Shown here piece by piece: positions 34,541 through 45,903 of a stretch of 64,000 nt of DNA. This DNA is from Pelobates cultripes. Taxonomy: Eukaryota > Chordata > Amphibia > Anura > Pelobatidae. Location: NCBI GenBank assembly GCA_933207985.1, contig OW240916.1, forward strand, positions 313,635,579 through 313,699,578, given 5' to 3'. Within the stretch, counting starts at the first letter, position 1, and each line of letters begins with the position of its first letter. A program made the position numbers and the translations under genes. Below the pieces are notes generated by a model. The model was not told the origin of the DNA. It was given only the letters and a program-made list of their open reading frames with translations, and ran no database searches.

Positions 34541-36744
34541 AAAGAGCCCGTAGCAATCCTATAAAAAGCTCAACATTTTAGGTGAGGTGACAAAGCTGCT
34601 TTAAGCACTATATAGTGAATTGGAGTTAAAAAGAAAAGTAATGCCAAATTAACTATTGTCACAGCTTGGTATTTGAACCGAAATGTAGCAATTTGGGTTT
34701 CAAGTCATGTACCTGGGCTCTATAGATATCCGACAAGGGAAGGCTAGAATACAGACTATGGAAGAACCGCGCTATTTTTTATAATTTGATCATGTTAGGC
34801 TACCATTTTTAATCCTAATCAATTCTGTGCTGTTACTGGTTCAGTTAATAAATCCAACAGTTTCTTTACTACTAGATTTCCTCATGGTTCTGGCCTTATT
34901 TTTCTCTTAAAGGAGCTCTTCCAATTATTTATAAAGTTCATTGAAATTATGAAGCAGTATTTTTAAGCACTTTCTTAACTTTCACAAAGGTTTAACCTTA
35001 AAATATGACTTCCTTCCACCTGGTTGCTCAAGTAAGAGGGTGGTATTGTTATTTTGACGCTCTCAGCCTATCACCTGGCACCCATTGAGAAACGTAGCTC
35101 AAGGAATTTGTATAGTATGACAGTGGGTAGAAATATTCCTTATATAATGGTTTCTTGATATAGCAATCTAGAATTTCAGGGAAAATAGTGCATGGGAACA
35201 GATCAGTGTCTAAGAGGACATTTAAGGTCTATGCGCCAGTGTTAAATTGGGAAAAGAAACCTACATGGGTTACACAAAGGAGCAACAAGGATAACAAGAC
35301 TACCAGCAAGTAAACAAATTAAAAAAGAAAAACTGGTTATAAATAATTATAGTCAAACCAGGGTAAAATCTTGTGTAACAAAGTATATACTTTATAGTAA
35401 GCATGCAGTCAAAGATGTTCTGAGTACATACAATATGCAAATAAACCTTTTCTGGTAGTTAATTGGAACAATCAATGTGAAATAAATGCTCAGTCAGGGC
35501 TACAATAACACATTCATGTAGTAAAATAATGTCAAAGGACTAAAGAGATCTCAAAAATAGATTGGGGCAAAATACTGATGTTTCCTTATGGTGATAGCGG
35601 TGTATCTTCTGGGAACATTAAAGTCCATAACTCCTTCCTTTGTGCCATTGTGGTGGTGAACATATCAACATAGATAACGGATGATAAAGATTAGGGAAGG
35701 TTTGAACCTTTCATGCGCACCGCTTCATGTTGTCTAATTATACCTGTTGGACATCTGTTCTTAGAAAGCTGGGAGTATTGCACTAAAAACCAAGGTGATG
35801 TAAAAAGCTAAGTCATCCGAGGTGACTGAATTTGGTGTGTCTCAAATCCTTAAATTGGTTCTCCTTGCCTTATCTATTTCTGCTGACTTCAGAAAAATGT
35901 GCAAATATTCAGTGTCCATTGAAGTAAAGCAGTCTATGAACTTGTTATGAGCAACATAAAGTTGTCTGTGCGGCATTCACAATGGGACATGCATATACAT
36001 AAATCCTTAAGCTCCTTATGTATATCAGCCAGAATGGAAACGAAGATTTACATAAACTTTTGCACTTTCCACTTAGTTGCGAGAATATTGTTAGAAAGTT
36101 GGGTGAAAATATCTGACCAGGAGGCCATGTCAGAGGTGACAGGACCTTCTTTTATCTGCCATCTCTGTGCTTTTGAGCCATGGCCTTTTTCTTTTTTTTT
36201 TTTTTGTGATTTTGAAAGCTATCGATCTCCAGGAAGCTTATAAGAATTCTGTAGTGACATTCTGATACACCCCACTTCAAGTATATTGTATGTTTGCCCT
36301 TCACAGCTCTAAAAGAAATTAAAATTGTCATTTATTTATAAAATATTTTACCAGGAAGGATACATTGAGATTTCTCTCATTTTCAAGTATGTCCTGGGTG
36401 ATAAAGAAATATAGGCTATTAAGCTATAGTTGAGGAACATCCTGTACTCCCACAGGGCTGTAAGTAAATCTGAAATATTTTGAAGAACAAAGATTGATGT
36501 TATTTTTCTATGCCTTTATTCCCTGTGACCGATTGTTACTTATCCCAAACTCACATTTATCTGACTCATTTTCCTGGATGCACATGTCACACAATGACCG
36601 TTCTTGTCTATGCTATAACCTATTCTCTAATTCTGTGACCTGGAATTGTTAGAATTTTATATATGTATACGTAAAGCATAATCCAATTCTTTATTGCTAT
36701 TGTCTGCGGAAACCTGTATTGCCATTTTCATTTAAATGAAACTG
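34541..36744. other. Intergenic, nothing recognised
   Basis: AT-rich sequence. A cttaaaggagctcttccaat string near 34909 may be a MITE scrap. An ORF at 35947-36243 has no recognisable domain. No host exon or RNA gene is supported. Confidence 0.4.
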
Positions 36745-39392
36745 AAATTGCCCTGATGCCTCTCATCTGCTCTCTGTAACCTCCTCCTTTGGACTCACAC
36801 AGATTTCTTCCTCAGCAACTCACACTGCAGGAAACACTCTTGACCTCATCTTCACCAATCTCTGTACTACCTCTGATCTCGCCACTGCTCCATTTCCTTT
36901 GTCTGACCACCATCTGCTAACATTTAACATCTGCATACCCCATACCAAAATCTCACCACCATCCACTCTCCAACCTCGCAGAAACCTCAACTCTCTCGAT
37001 CTCCAGCACTTCTCCACTAAACTCCAAACACTCCTTTTACCCATCTCAAATCACAACTGCCCTAACTCTGCAACCTCACTCTACAACTCCACTCTCTCCT
37101 CTCAACTTGACATCATAGCACCTCCTACAGTTAAACGCAGCAAGCGCCCCCAACTACAACCCTGGCACACCAAGCTGACCCGTTACCTCCAAAAATGTTC
37201 CAGAATTGCTGAACGCTGCTGGAGAAAGTCTCACTTTGCATCTGACTTTGTCCACTATAAATTTATGCTGCGCTCCTACAGCATGGCTCTTTCCTCTGCA
37301 AAAGTAAGCTACTTCAACACCCTCATAAGCACACTGTCCCACCAACCCAAACACCTGTTTCACACTTTTGATGCACTTCTTCGCCCTGTGACTCCCCCTC
37401 CTTCCACCACCTTGTCCGCCACAAACTTTGCTTCTCATTTCACTGAGATCTCTACAATCAGGAAAGAGATCTCTAATCTTTCTCCAACCAGTATCAATAC
37501 ATCACCCAACCCCACTCCCCCTGTCATCCTAAACTCATTTGCACCTGCTACAGCACAAGAGGTTTCTGCTCTGCTCCTGTCCTCCCGCCCCACCACCTGC
37601 TCCCTCGATCCTATTCCCTCGCATCTCATCCGCACTTTGTCTCCCTCTCTTGCTCTTCCTCTCGCTAACATTTTCAATCGCTCCCTTTCCTCTGGCACAT
37701 TTCCCTCTGCCTTCAAACATGCAACCGTAACCCCAATTCTGGAAAAGCCCAACCTCGATCCCAACTCCCCATCCAACTACCGCCCTATCTCGCTACTGCC
37801 ATTTGCCTCCAAGATCCTCGAGAGAGTTGTCTACGCCAGATTGACAGACTTTCTTGAATCCAACTCTCTGCTTGACCCCCTTCAGTCTGGATTCCGCGCT
37901 GGTCACTCTGTCCAAACTGCTGTGACCAAAGTATCCAACGATTTAATTGCTGCTAAATCTCGCGGCCAATACTCTATCCTAATCCTCCTTGATCTTTCTG
38001 CCGCCTTTGACACTGTTGATCATCAACAGCTTCTTCACATTCTCCGTAACTTTGGTCTACGGGATTCTGCTCTCCTGGTGCTCCTTCTACCTCTCCCAGC
38101 ACTCCTTCAGTCTTTCTTTCTCTGGCTCTGCCTCTTCTTCCCAACCCCTCCCTGTCGGCGTCCCCCAAGGTTCTGTCCTCGGCCCCCTACTGTTCTCTAT
38201 CTATACTGCCTCCCTTGGTAAACTCATCAGCTCTTTTGGCATCCAATATCATTTATATGCAGATGACACACAAATCTACCTGTCCTCCCCTGATCTCTCT
38301 ACGCCCACCTTGACTCGTGTTTCTGACTGCCTCTCTGCTATTTCCAACTGGATGCTATTTCCTTAAACTCAACCTGTCCAAAACAGAACTTCTAGTTTTT
38401 CCTCCCTCAAGTGCTGCTACTCCTGTGTCTGTCGCCATCCAAGTCAACGGCGCTACTATCACCTCTACCTCCCAGGCTCGCTGCCTAGGGGTTCTTTTTG
38501 ATTCTGATCTCTCTTTTACTCCCCATGTTCAATCGATAGCCAAATCCTGTCGCTTCCAACTCAAGAACATAGCGCGCATCCGCCCATATCTAACGCCGGA
38601 CGCGGCTAAGGTACTGGTTCATGCTGTTGTTCTCTCTCGCCTTGACTATTGCAATCCCCTTCTCACCGGTCTTACATGTTCCCAGCTTGCACCGCTGCAA
38701 TCTATAATGAATACGGCTGAGAGGCTTATTTTCCTGTCCGGTCGCACCTCCCACGCCTCCACGCTCTGTCAGTCCCTGCATTGGCTTCCAGTTAGATATA
38801 GGGCCCAATTCAAAATTCTGGCGCTTGCTTACAAATCCCTACATATTTGCTGCTCCAACATACCTATCCTCCCTCATACACAAGTATGTCCTGACGAGAC
38901 CCCTGCGCTCAGCCCAAGACCTACTCCTATCCTCTGCCCGGATCCCCACCTCTGATGCTCGCCTTCAAGACTTCTCCAGGGCTGCACCTATTCTGTGGAA
39001 CTCCCTTCCCTCCTCAATCAGACTTTCACCCAGCCTCCATTCCTTCAAAAATCTTTGAAAACTCACTTCTTTATTAAAGCGTATCAATTAAACTGTCAGC
39101 AGGTTTCTCATCCCCCACCCCATGACTCCGTTCCTTCACCTGTCAAAAATGACCTACCAAGCACTCAATAAACCCTTCTGTAACAAACTATTTAATTCCC
39201 CTACTTTAACCCTTTGTGTCACTATACCCCACTCCCTCTAGCATGTAAGCTCATCGAGCAGGGCCCTCAACCCCCTCTGTTCCTGTACGTCAGTGGTCTG
39301 ATCTCAATTATGTGTCTGTTAGTCCACCCATTGTACAGCGCTATGGAATTTGTTGGCGCTATATAAATAATAAAATAATAATAATAATAAGC
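36745..39392 (+). mobile_element. L2-clade LINE, 5'-truncated
   Basis: The reading begins inside the endonuclease ([12 protein letters not shown], then SDHHLL near 36899), runs through a reverse transcriptase and ends with the L2-type C-terminus (LDYCNPLLTGL, LHWLPVRYRAQFKILALAYK). The 3' tail is tacagcgctatggaatttgt ... gcgctatataaataat followed by (aat)n at 39366-39392, the short tandem tail usual for L2. At least two frame changes (about 38060-38120 and 38345-38370) break the ORF. Confidence 0.9.
36785..39057 (+). pseudogene. L2 endonuclease-reverse transcriptase, frameshifted
   Basis: Frame 1 (to 38221) has the end of the endonuclease, a spacer and the RT fingers ([20 protein letters not shown]) and palm ([20 protein letters not shown]). 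Frame 2 (37989-38366) resumes with [13 protein letters not shown] and the intact catalytic box YADDTQIYL near 38255-38281. Frame 3 (38317-38955) carries LNLSKTELLVFP and the C-terminal domain, and frame 77 aa (38825-39058) the tail SLPSSIRLSPSLHSFK. All domains are conserved, so the insertion decayed recently enough to be read across. Confidence 0.88.
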
Positions 39393-39649
39393 AATGTTCA
39401 CTGGTGATAGGATTGTAGTACTGCACATTAAAAGGTTCAATAAATAGGAATGCTGAATTAATACATTTATAAAAGCTAATAATGGAAGCCCCTTACTTGG
39501 GCAGTGTGGAGCTCTGTTCTTTAATTTTTTTCCTCGAGGGATCAATAAAAATTTATTATTTTTCTTTGTTATGTTCCATACTGGCAACTAGTTACCTTAC
39601 TCTAGCGGAACAGCCTCCTCTATGGGTATAGGGACTGATATTTGGGAGG
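39393..39649. other. Short intergenic spacer
   Basis: No feature seen. The phrase taatggaagccccttacttg near 39479 recurs at 40567, on the other side of the CR1 insertion, suggesting the LINE landed in or duplicated local sequence. Confidence 0.35.
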
Positions 39650-40537
39650 ACCATTTAGGTTGATGTTCCAGGAGGGATAAGCCAAATGACAAATGATTTA
39701 GGTAAACTAGAAAAATGGTCAGAATTGTGGCAACTGACATTTAATGTGGATAAGTGCAAGATAATGCATCTTGGGCGTAAAAACCCAAGGGCAGAGTACA
39801 GAATATTTGATAGAGTCTAACCTCAACATATGAGGAAAGGGATTTAGGGGTGATTATTTCTGATGACTTAAAGGTAGGCAGACAATGTAATAGAGCAGCA
39901 GGAAATGCTAGCAGAATGCTTGGTTGTATAGGGAGAGGTATTAGCAGTAGAAAGAGGGAAGTGCTCATGCCATTGTACAGAACACTGGTGAGACCTCACT
40001 TGGAGTATTGTACACAGTACTGGAGACCGTATCTTCAGAAGGATATTGATACCTTAGAGAGGGTTCAGAGAAGGGCTACTAAACTGGTTCATGGATTGCG
40101 GGATAAAACTTACCAGGAAAGGTTAAAGGATCTTAACATGTATAGCTTGGAGGAAAGACGAGACAGGGGGGATATGATAGAAACATTTAAATATATAAAG
40201 GGAATCAACACAGTAAAGGAGGAGACTATATTTAAAAGAAGAAAAACTATCACAACAAGAGGACATAGTCTTAAATTAGAGGGACAAAGGTTTAAAAATA
40301 ATATCAGGAAGTATTACTTTACTGAGAGGGTAGTGGATGCATGGAATAGCCTTCCAGCTGAAGTGGTAGAGGTTAACACAGTAAAAGGAGTTTAAGCATG
40401 CGTGGGATAGGCATAAGGCTATCCTAACTATAAGATAAGGCTAGGGACTAATGAAAGTATTTAGAAAATTGGGCAGACTAGATGGGCCGAATGGTTCTTA
40501 TCTGCCGTCACATTCTATGTTTCTATGTTTCTATGAA
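39650..40537 (+). mobile_element. CR1-clade LINE 3' end
   Basis: The 3' part of a CR1 ORF2: CKIMHLG then, after a frameshift near 39825, a 181-codon ORF (39850-40395) with RPHLEYCTQYWRPYLQKDID, LVHGLRDKTYQERLKDLN and AWNSLPAEVVE. The untranslated tail has gatgggccgaatggttctta and ends in tttctatg repeats at 40515-40537, the classical CR1 3' signature. Same family as the minus-strand copy at 13719-15110. Confidence 0.92.
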
Positions 40538-41257
40538 TCCCATTCCAGTTTCTCTCTTTTTCTGTAATAATGGAAGCCCCTTACTTGGCAGTGTGGAGCT
40601 ATGTTCTCTGAAATTAAAGGCTGATTTTGATGAAATAGATACATATTATCATGCAACTCTACTCCCAAAGAGCTGTGCTGAAAACTGGCCTAGACCCTGA
40701 TATCCAGACATAATTACTAGTGTAGGACCCGGGAAGATTCATCAACAACCCTATATTTTATCTACACCTTTTTTTTTTCTATTGCTGTAAACTTCAATCT
40801 AAGATCATAACCTCGAGTTTGTCTCGGGGTTCTCTGTTTTCTCTGATACACTAGATCTCCTACTGAGGCCATGATTGAGTGTTAGGTGTGGCTTATCTAC
40901 AATGGCCTCAATTTAGTTCTATAGAATACGCTTTTCAAATGATCACAATCTGTTAGAACAAGTTTTCAAATTATTTATTTTCCAAAGTCCATGGATATTC
41001 CTGTTAAAAAATTATTTGAAATGTTTTTTAGCCGATTGTGATAGTTTATCTAAAAGTATTAAATTGAAGTTTTAACAGAACAGGAGAGCTCACCACTTGG
41101 CCGACAGGGGTTCTTATGTCCCCCCACCCCGGCACAAGATAACAAGGGGGTAAACTTTATTTACATTTTAAATATTGAGAAATATATGAAGTAGCTTTCC
41201 CAACCCCTCCATGCACAAACAGCAAATGCATATCCCACCCAACACTACATCCTCTGC
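40538..41257. other. Intergenic sequence before the tandem array
   Basis: The last 170 bp (41080-41257) could belong to the element carrying the array but shows no homology to the units. No gene. Confidence 0.4.
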
Positions 41258-41465
41258 ACACTTAAGGAGATAAAAAAACAAGTAGCAAGAGAGGTGAGAA
41301 CAGACGACAGTTCAATTAGCTTGCCCTATGGTGGGTCCCCACTCAGATCTCAAGCTCAACTTGTGCCATTACAGAGAGAATAAATCTGAAACATATCAGA
41401 CTGGTCCCACCCGTACAGGCAGTCCAGATCCAAAATGCCATCAAGTTCCCTCTGCACAAGAGATA

Positions 41466-41520
41466 CAGCAATCCCAGACAATCGTTTCAACCTTGTAAAG
41501 TATCATCAGTGAGGTATAGC
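41466..41520 (-). ncRNA. Hammerhead ribozyme-like motif, unit 1
   Basis: Minus strand, in order: stem I strand CUCA; core CUGAUGA; stem II ACUU and AAGGU arms; core GAAA; self-complementary octamer ACGAUUGU (first A is that of GAAA); C17; stem I strand UGGG. Stem I pairs CUCA with UGGG (one G-U). UC as cleavage dinucleotide is canonical. The pair closing stem II next to the core is U-U, which is unusual. Confidence 0.65.
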
Positions 41521-41784
41521 CAATATCCCTCTAGGCACCATGAGCAAAGAGTCCATGTCTGAATTGCCCTTTAAACTTGAGAGAAAAAACAAGTAACGAG
41601 AGGTGAGAACGGACAACAGCTCAATTAGCCTGCCCTTTGGTGGGTCCCCACTCAGATCTCAAGCTGGTTTTAGCTCATCTAGTGACATTACAGAGAGAGC
41701 ATATCTGAAGCATATAAGACTGGTCCCACCCATACTGGTAGTCCAGATACAAAATGTTAGCAGGTTCCCTCTGCACAAGAGATA

Positions 41785-41839
41785 CAGCAACCCCAGATGA
41801 TCATTTCAACCTTATAAGGTATCATCAGTGAGGTATAGC
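41785..41839 (-). ncRNA. Hammerhead ribozyme-like motif, unit 2
   Basis: Same layout as unit 1: CUGAUGA, stem II ACCU/AGGU closed by a UAUA loop, GAAA, octamer AUGAUCAU (a perfect palindrome), C17, UGGG. Compared with unit 1 the octamer differs at several positions, yet remains self-complementary. The stem I strand CUCA is kept. Confidence 0.65.
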
Positions 41840-42096
41840 CAATATCCATCTAGGCACCGTGAGCAAGAGGTCCACGTCTGGAATTCCCTTTAAACTTAAG
41901 GAGAGAAAAAACAAGTAGCAAGAGAGACGAGAACGGACAACAGCTCAATTAGCCTGCTCTTCGGTGGGTCCCCGCTCAGATCTCAAGCTGGTTTAAGCCA
42001 TTACAGAGAGAACAATCTGAAGCATATCAAACTGGTCCCACCCGTACGGGCAGTCCAGATCCGAAATGCCAGCAAGTTCCCTCTGCACAAGAGATA

Positions 42097-42151
42097 CAGC
42101 AATCCCAGACGATTGTTTCAACCTTGTAAGGTATCATCAGTGAAGTATAGC
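42097..42151 (-). ncRNA. Hammerhead ribozyme-like motif, unit 3
   Basis: CUGAUGA, stem II ACCU/AGGU closed by UACA, GAAA, octamer ACAAUCGU, C17, UGGG. The octamer has one A-C mismatch with itself but is the exact complement of the unit 1 octamer. The stem I strand reads UUCA rather than CUCA. Confidence 0.6.
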
Positions 42152-42180
42152 GAATATCCCTCTAGGCACTGTGAGCAAAC

Positions 42181-42262
42181 TTGTTTTTCTCTCCTTAAGT
42201 TTAAAGGGCAATCCAGACATGGACCCCTTGCTAATGGTGCCTAGAGGGATATTGGCTATACC
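42181..42262 (+). repeat. Inverted partial unit of the array
   Basis: The string cttgtttttctctccttaag continues through gtttaaagggcaatccagac to gagggatattggctatacc, the reverse complement of the 41525-41590 part of the units. It stops just where the stem I/CUGAUGA core would begin. Confidence 0.8.
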
Positions 42263-42367
42263 CAGGGGTCAAGTCCTGGGGAATATAGTGTGAGAACTCT
42301 CCCAAGATTCCCCCTTCCCTCCAACCCCCCCAAAAATAATATACACTCATATATATATATATATATA
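42263..42367. other. Spacer with TA microsatellite
   Basis: C-rich stretch followed by (ta)n at 42349-42369 abutting the DIRS-order element. Confidence 0.6.
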
Positions 42368-43150
42368 TAGAAGGTGTATGCCTGAAGTTGTGGGAGGGAT
42401 TTAAGGCCTATATAACCCAATAAACCCCTTGCTTACCTGTCTTCGCTTTCAGTTCACACAGACCTCTGACGTCATTTTTCTGCGACGCTCATAAAATTAC
42501 TGTCAGGAACTCGCACGCCAAGCTTCGTGAGTATAATCACACGAACGGAATCCATTCGGCAATTCCAACCTTAACTGTAAGTCTATTCAAACAAACTTTT
42601 ACACACTTTCGTTTAAACAAACTTTTCGTGCGCTGAAATCATTCGGCTGTATAACACTCAAGTTCGTGCAAAACATACTAACCAGTCAGTTCGGCTCAAT
42701 CCACTGTCCGGGAACCTTTTTAAACAGTTTAATTCAAATGTCTACTCAGTCACTTTGCCATGCACTATATAATGAGATAAATTTGTTTCACGTACGCTGT
42801 TCGGTTAAACTTTCCCGTTAAAGATACATGTCAGGCAATTGTATTCATATGTCTATTGTATACCATTACTGCAACAAGATTAATGTTGGTCTTTCATTTC
42901 GTTTGAAGGCTTTTAATAGTTTAATTCAGACCTAAAGTAATTGATGGCTCATCATGTTTTATTTATAGTTTATCCTGTGTATATCTTCACACACAAGAAA
43001 AAAATATTAATTTGTATCTAAAATTTTACCTATTGGGATTAACTTGCGGAATTACTCTTCTTTCCTTTCTAGGGATAAATTTTCGACATACGTTACTACC
43101 AATTATGCAGAATTACACGTTTACGGTCTGGTTAGTAATATCCCTTTAAT

Positions 43151-43230
43151 TTAACCCCTTAAGGACCAAACTTCTGGAATAAAAGGGAATCATGACATGT
43201 CACACATGTCATGTGTCCTTAAGGGGTTAA
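43151..43230. mobile_element. 80-bp palindromic MITE inside the DIRS leader
   Basis: ttaaccccttaaggaccaaa at the left is matched by gtccttaaggggttaa at the right, with a catgacatgt / acatgtcatg inner arm. Same terminus as 1937-1952. Confidence 0.85.
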
Positions 43231-44163
43231 AAACTTTCCTCACTCCTCCCCTCTAATTCATAGACTAATATACCATTTAATTATGCAACAGCAGGATAAT
43301 CATAAATTTTCAGACCAAGTGCCGAGTCACCCAGTCGCCTTAATATAGGCACAGTTTAGTCACAAACATTTTACTTTAAATAGTTAAATACTTTCTTATA
43401 AACGGAATTAAAATAGCTTTAGCCGATCTTATTTTATACACGGACCAGCCTTGAGTAATAATCCGCTACCGATTTTATTTTCTCTTCTTTCTCACTCCCT
43501 TCCTCCTTCTTCCATTCTCCGCAAATTGGGGCTTCAGCTTGGGTAAAACCGCCCTGCCAAACAGAACTTCACAAATAACTCCTTAGGGCATCTCAAGTAC
43601 GTGTTTCAAGTTCACATAAAGGTAAGGAAAGCGAGCATTTGAAATTTTATTTTATTTATTTATTTATTTTATTACGTTCAGTCTCGCATGTATCGTCCCT
43701 CACAGTTTAGGTGGCTGTCTGTCTGTCAGGGTCTCAGGAGCCCAATAGCGGTAATCTCCTCCGGGCTTCCTTGCCCTAAGTTAGCGGTCCCGCGAGGCCA
43801 ACACCCATCCTCAATTCGGAGGTACTACACCCCTCAGGCCAAATCATAGTTAGCCGCCTCGCATGTGGTATAGAGATGGCCTCACCTGTCACCCCCATTC
43901 TATCTTATGCTTACTACTCACTGAGAGGCCAACACCCTGCCACAATGTTCGGTGGCCACGAAATCCCCTCGTGCCAACTCATACATAGAGCCTCTCAAGC
44001 CGCTTGGCACCGAGCAGGGCCTCACCAGTCACCAACCTAGTGTAATTGCTTCGCCGCGGAGCGGCACTAGCTAGTCAGCCAGCAGACACACACTTAAAAA
44101 ATATATATTTTTATCCTAACCTGAACGTTTCCTTTCATAGCATGTCTAACGCTTCAGTACGAG

Positions 44164-45528
44164 ATGATGAGCTATCACTTGCCAACACCCCGTCCAGGTC
44201 TAGCGCTCAGCCAAGACAGTCCAGTACGACATCCAGCTACAGATCCGGGACTGTTCCAAAAATCACAGCCAAACAGAATAGAAGAAACATTCCCTTTCCG
44301 AAAAGGGAAAGATGTTAATCTAGCTTCCCTCCTCATTGCCTCACAGGATATAATCGAAAACAAGTCTTACACTTTCGATGACATATCAGTGGTAATGAAA
44401 TCTAGAGATCCTAGGCTTAATAAGAAGCTGAATATTCCTGAATTCGTGTTAGCTTTTGGGTTATATAGGGATGTAATTTGCTCTTCCTTCCCACACCGAA
44501 GAGAAGAGCTGGATCTATATCTGCACAAGCTGGTGGAACTAGCTTACAAATATGGCGGTTACGCGTTCTACGACTACCATAAGTCCTTTTCGGCCAGATC
44601 AGCCGCGTCACTGGCTCAGTACAACACTCCTACTGACTGGAGTCAGTTGGACACAGAATTGTTCTGTAGACATTTCGTGGGGCTTAAAACACCAGCATGT
44701 GCAATATGTTCTTCAGCTTCTCATACAGCAAACTTTTGTCCTAATAATATAGATGGTCCGTCTACTAGTAACGCCAATCCAGACTATCTTGCTAACACAA
44801 GTCAGAGGGAAGTGAAAGACAAGTTAGGGAGGCCTATAGTGTTTCTTGGGAAAGCACAAGTTTGTCATAACTTCAATGCGGGGGGATGTAGTTATAGCGC
44901 TTGTAGACTGCTCCACATTTGCTCAATCTGTTTTAGAGCACACGCAAAAACTATGTGTCCAAACAAACTGTTCCCTAAGAAAGCAATGACCCCAATAAAC
45001 GTACCCAATTTACAACGTTACTTGACTGAACATCCTTCACAGCTGGCTGACTTTCTTATCTCTGGTTTCACTAGAGGCTTTCACACAGGTTTAGTAGTAC
45101 TCCCTTCAGGCATACTAGAATGCCCCAACCTACAGTCTGCGATAACAGATCCAGACAATCTAAAAGATCTTCTCAACAAAGAAGTAGAATACGGTTTTAT
45201 GATAGGACCCTTCACCACATTCACTTCTTGGAGAACAAGCCCACTAGGTATAGCCACGGACAAATTTAATAACAAAAAGAGGTTAATAGTCGATTTCTCA
45301 GCACCCCACTCTTCCACCACCCCAAGTTTAAATCCCCTTATACCTTCAGAAGACTTCTCACTACAATATGCTAAAATAGAAGATGCCATACAAGCAGTTG
45401 TCAACTTTGGTAAGGCAGCCTGGTTAAGCAAAATGGATATCACAAATGCTTTCAAACTTCTACCAATTAAGCAGTCACTCTGGCATCTACATGGCATGAA
45501 GAGAAATACTATTTTGCGACTAGGCTGA
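44164..45528 (+). pseudogene. DIRS-order Gag plus start of reverse transcriptase, one 454-codon ORF
   Basis: The N-terminal part is basic and serine-rich. A Gag-like domain follows (LNIPEFVLAFGLYRDVICSS, then YGGYAFYDYHKSFSARSA near 44550). A zinc-binding segment at about 44862-44963 reads VCHNFNAGGCSYSACRLLH (C-x7-C-x4-C-x3-H), then CSICFRAHAKTMCP. RT fingers follow: SPLGIATDKFNNKKRLIVDF and the first palm box WLSKMDITNAFKLLPI. A frameshift near 45505 ends the ORF; the correct continuation (KYYFATRLTFGSKSSPKIF) is in the +1 neighbour frame. The start at 44164 is the first in-frame ATG; an overlapping 90-codon ORF at 44046 in another frame shows that the true Gag start may be upstream. Confidence 0.8.
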
Positions 45529-45894
45529 CCTTCGGCTCCAAAAGTAGCCCAAAAATTTTCGACATATTCGCAGAAACCTTGAATTGGCTACTACTTAACA
45601 AATCCAGGTGCCCAGTAGTAATCCACTACCTCGATTATTTTCTTTATGTTGAGCCTCACCACTACACACCACTACACACCATGCAGTCTAAAAAATGCAC
45701 TCTCCCTATTTAAGGAATTAGGAGTTCGGGTAGCACCAAATAAGACAGAAGGTCCCAATACAGAAATAACTTTCCTAGGTATCACACTCAATTCCGTAAC
45801 TATGCAAGCTAGCCTTTCTCAAGTCAAAGTAGACAGGATCCTAACTCACATTCACACCTGCACCAGTCATGGGTCCTGCACCAGGAAAGAGTAA
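45505..45894 (+). pseudogene. DIRS-order reverse transcriptase palm and thumb, mutated active site
   Basis: After the frame change the palm continues with FATRLTFGSKSSPKIFDIFA and IHYLDYFLYVEP. The catalytic YLDD box reads YLDY: the second aspartate codon has become TAT (45636-45638). A small duplication (cactacacac twice, 45660-45679) shifts the frame again before LFKELGVRVAPNKTEGPNTE and ITFLGITLNSV. This region cannot make an active polymerase. Confidence 0.82.
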
Positions 45895-45903
45895 CAGTCA
45901 CTT

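Larger units (their letters stand above)
41258..42180 (-). mobile_element. Retrozyme-like tandem array, three 312-319-bp units with hammerhead motifs
   Basis: Three head-to-tail units share the phrases acaagtagcaagagag, tgggtcccc.ctcagatctc, ctggtcccaccc, ttccctctgcacaagagata, ggtatagc.aatatcc and ctaggcac. Each contains on the minus strand a hammerhead-like core. The predicted cleavage sites (+ strand junctions 41476/41477, 41795/41796 and 42107/42108) are 319 and 312 bp apart, so the unit length is set by the ribozyme. There is no coding capacity. Tandem units of a few hundred bases bearing type I hammerheads are the hallmark of retrozymes and of the terminal regions of Penelope-like elements. 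The assignment is inferred from sequence; self-cleavage is untested. Confidence 0.7.
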
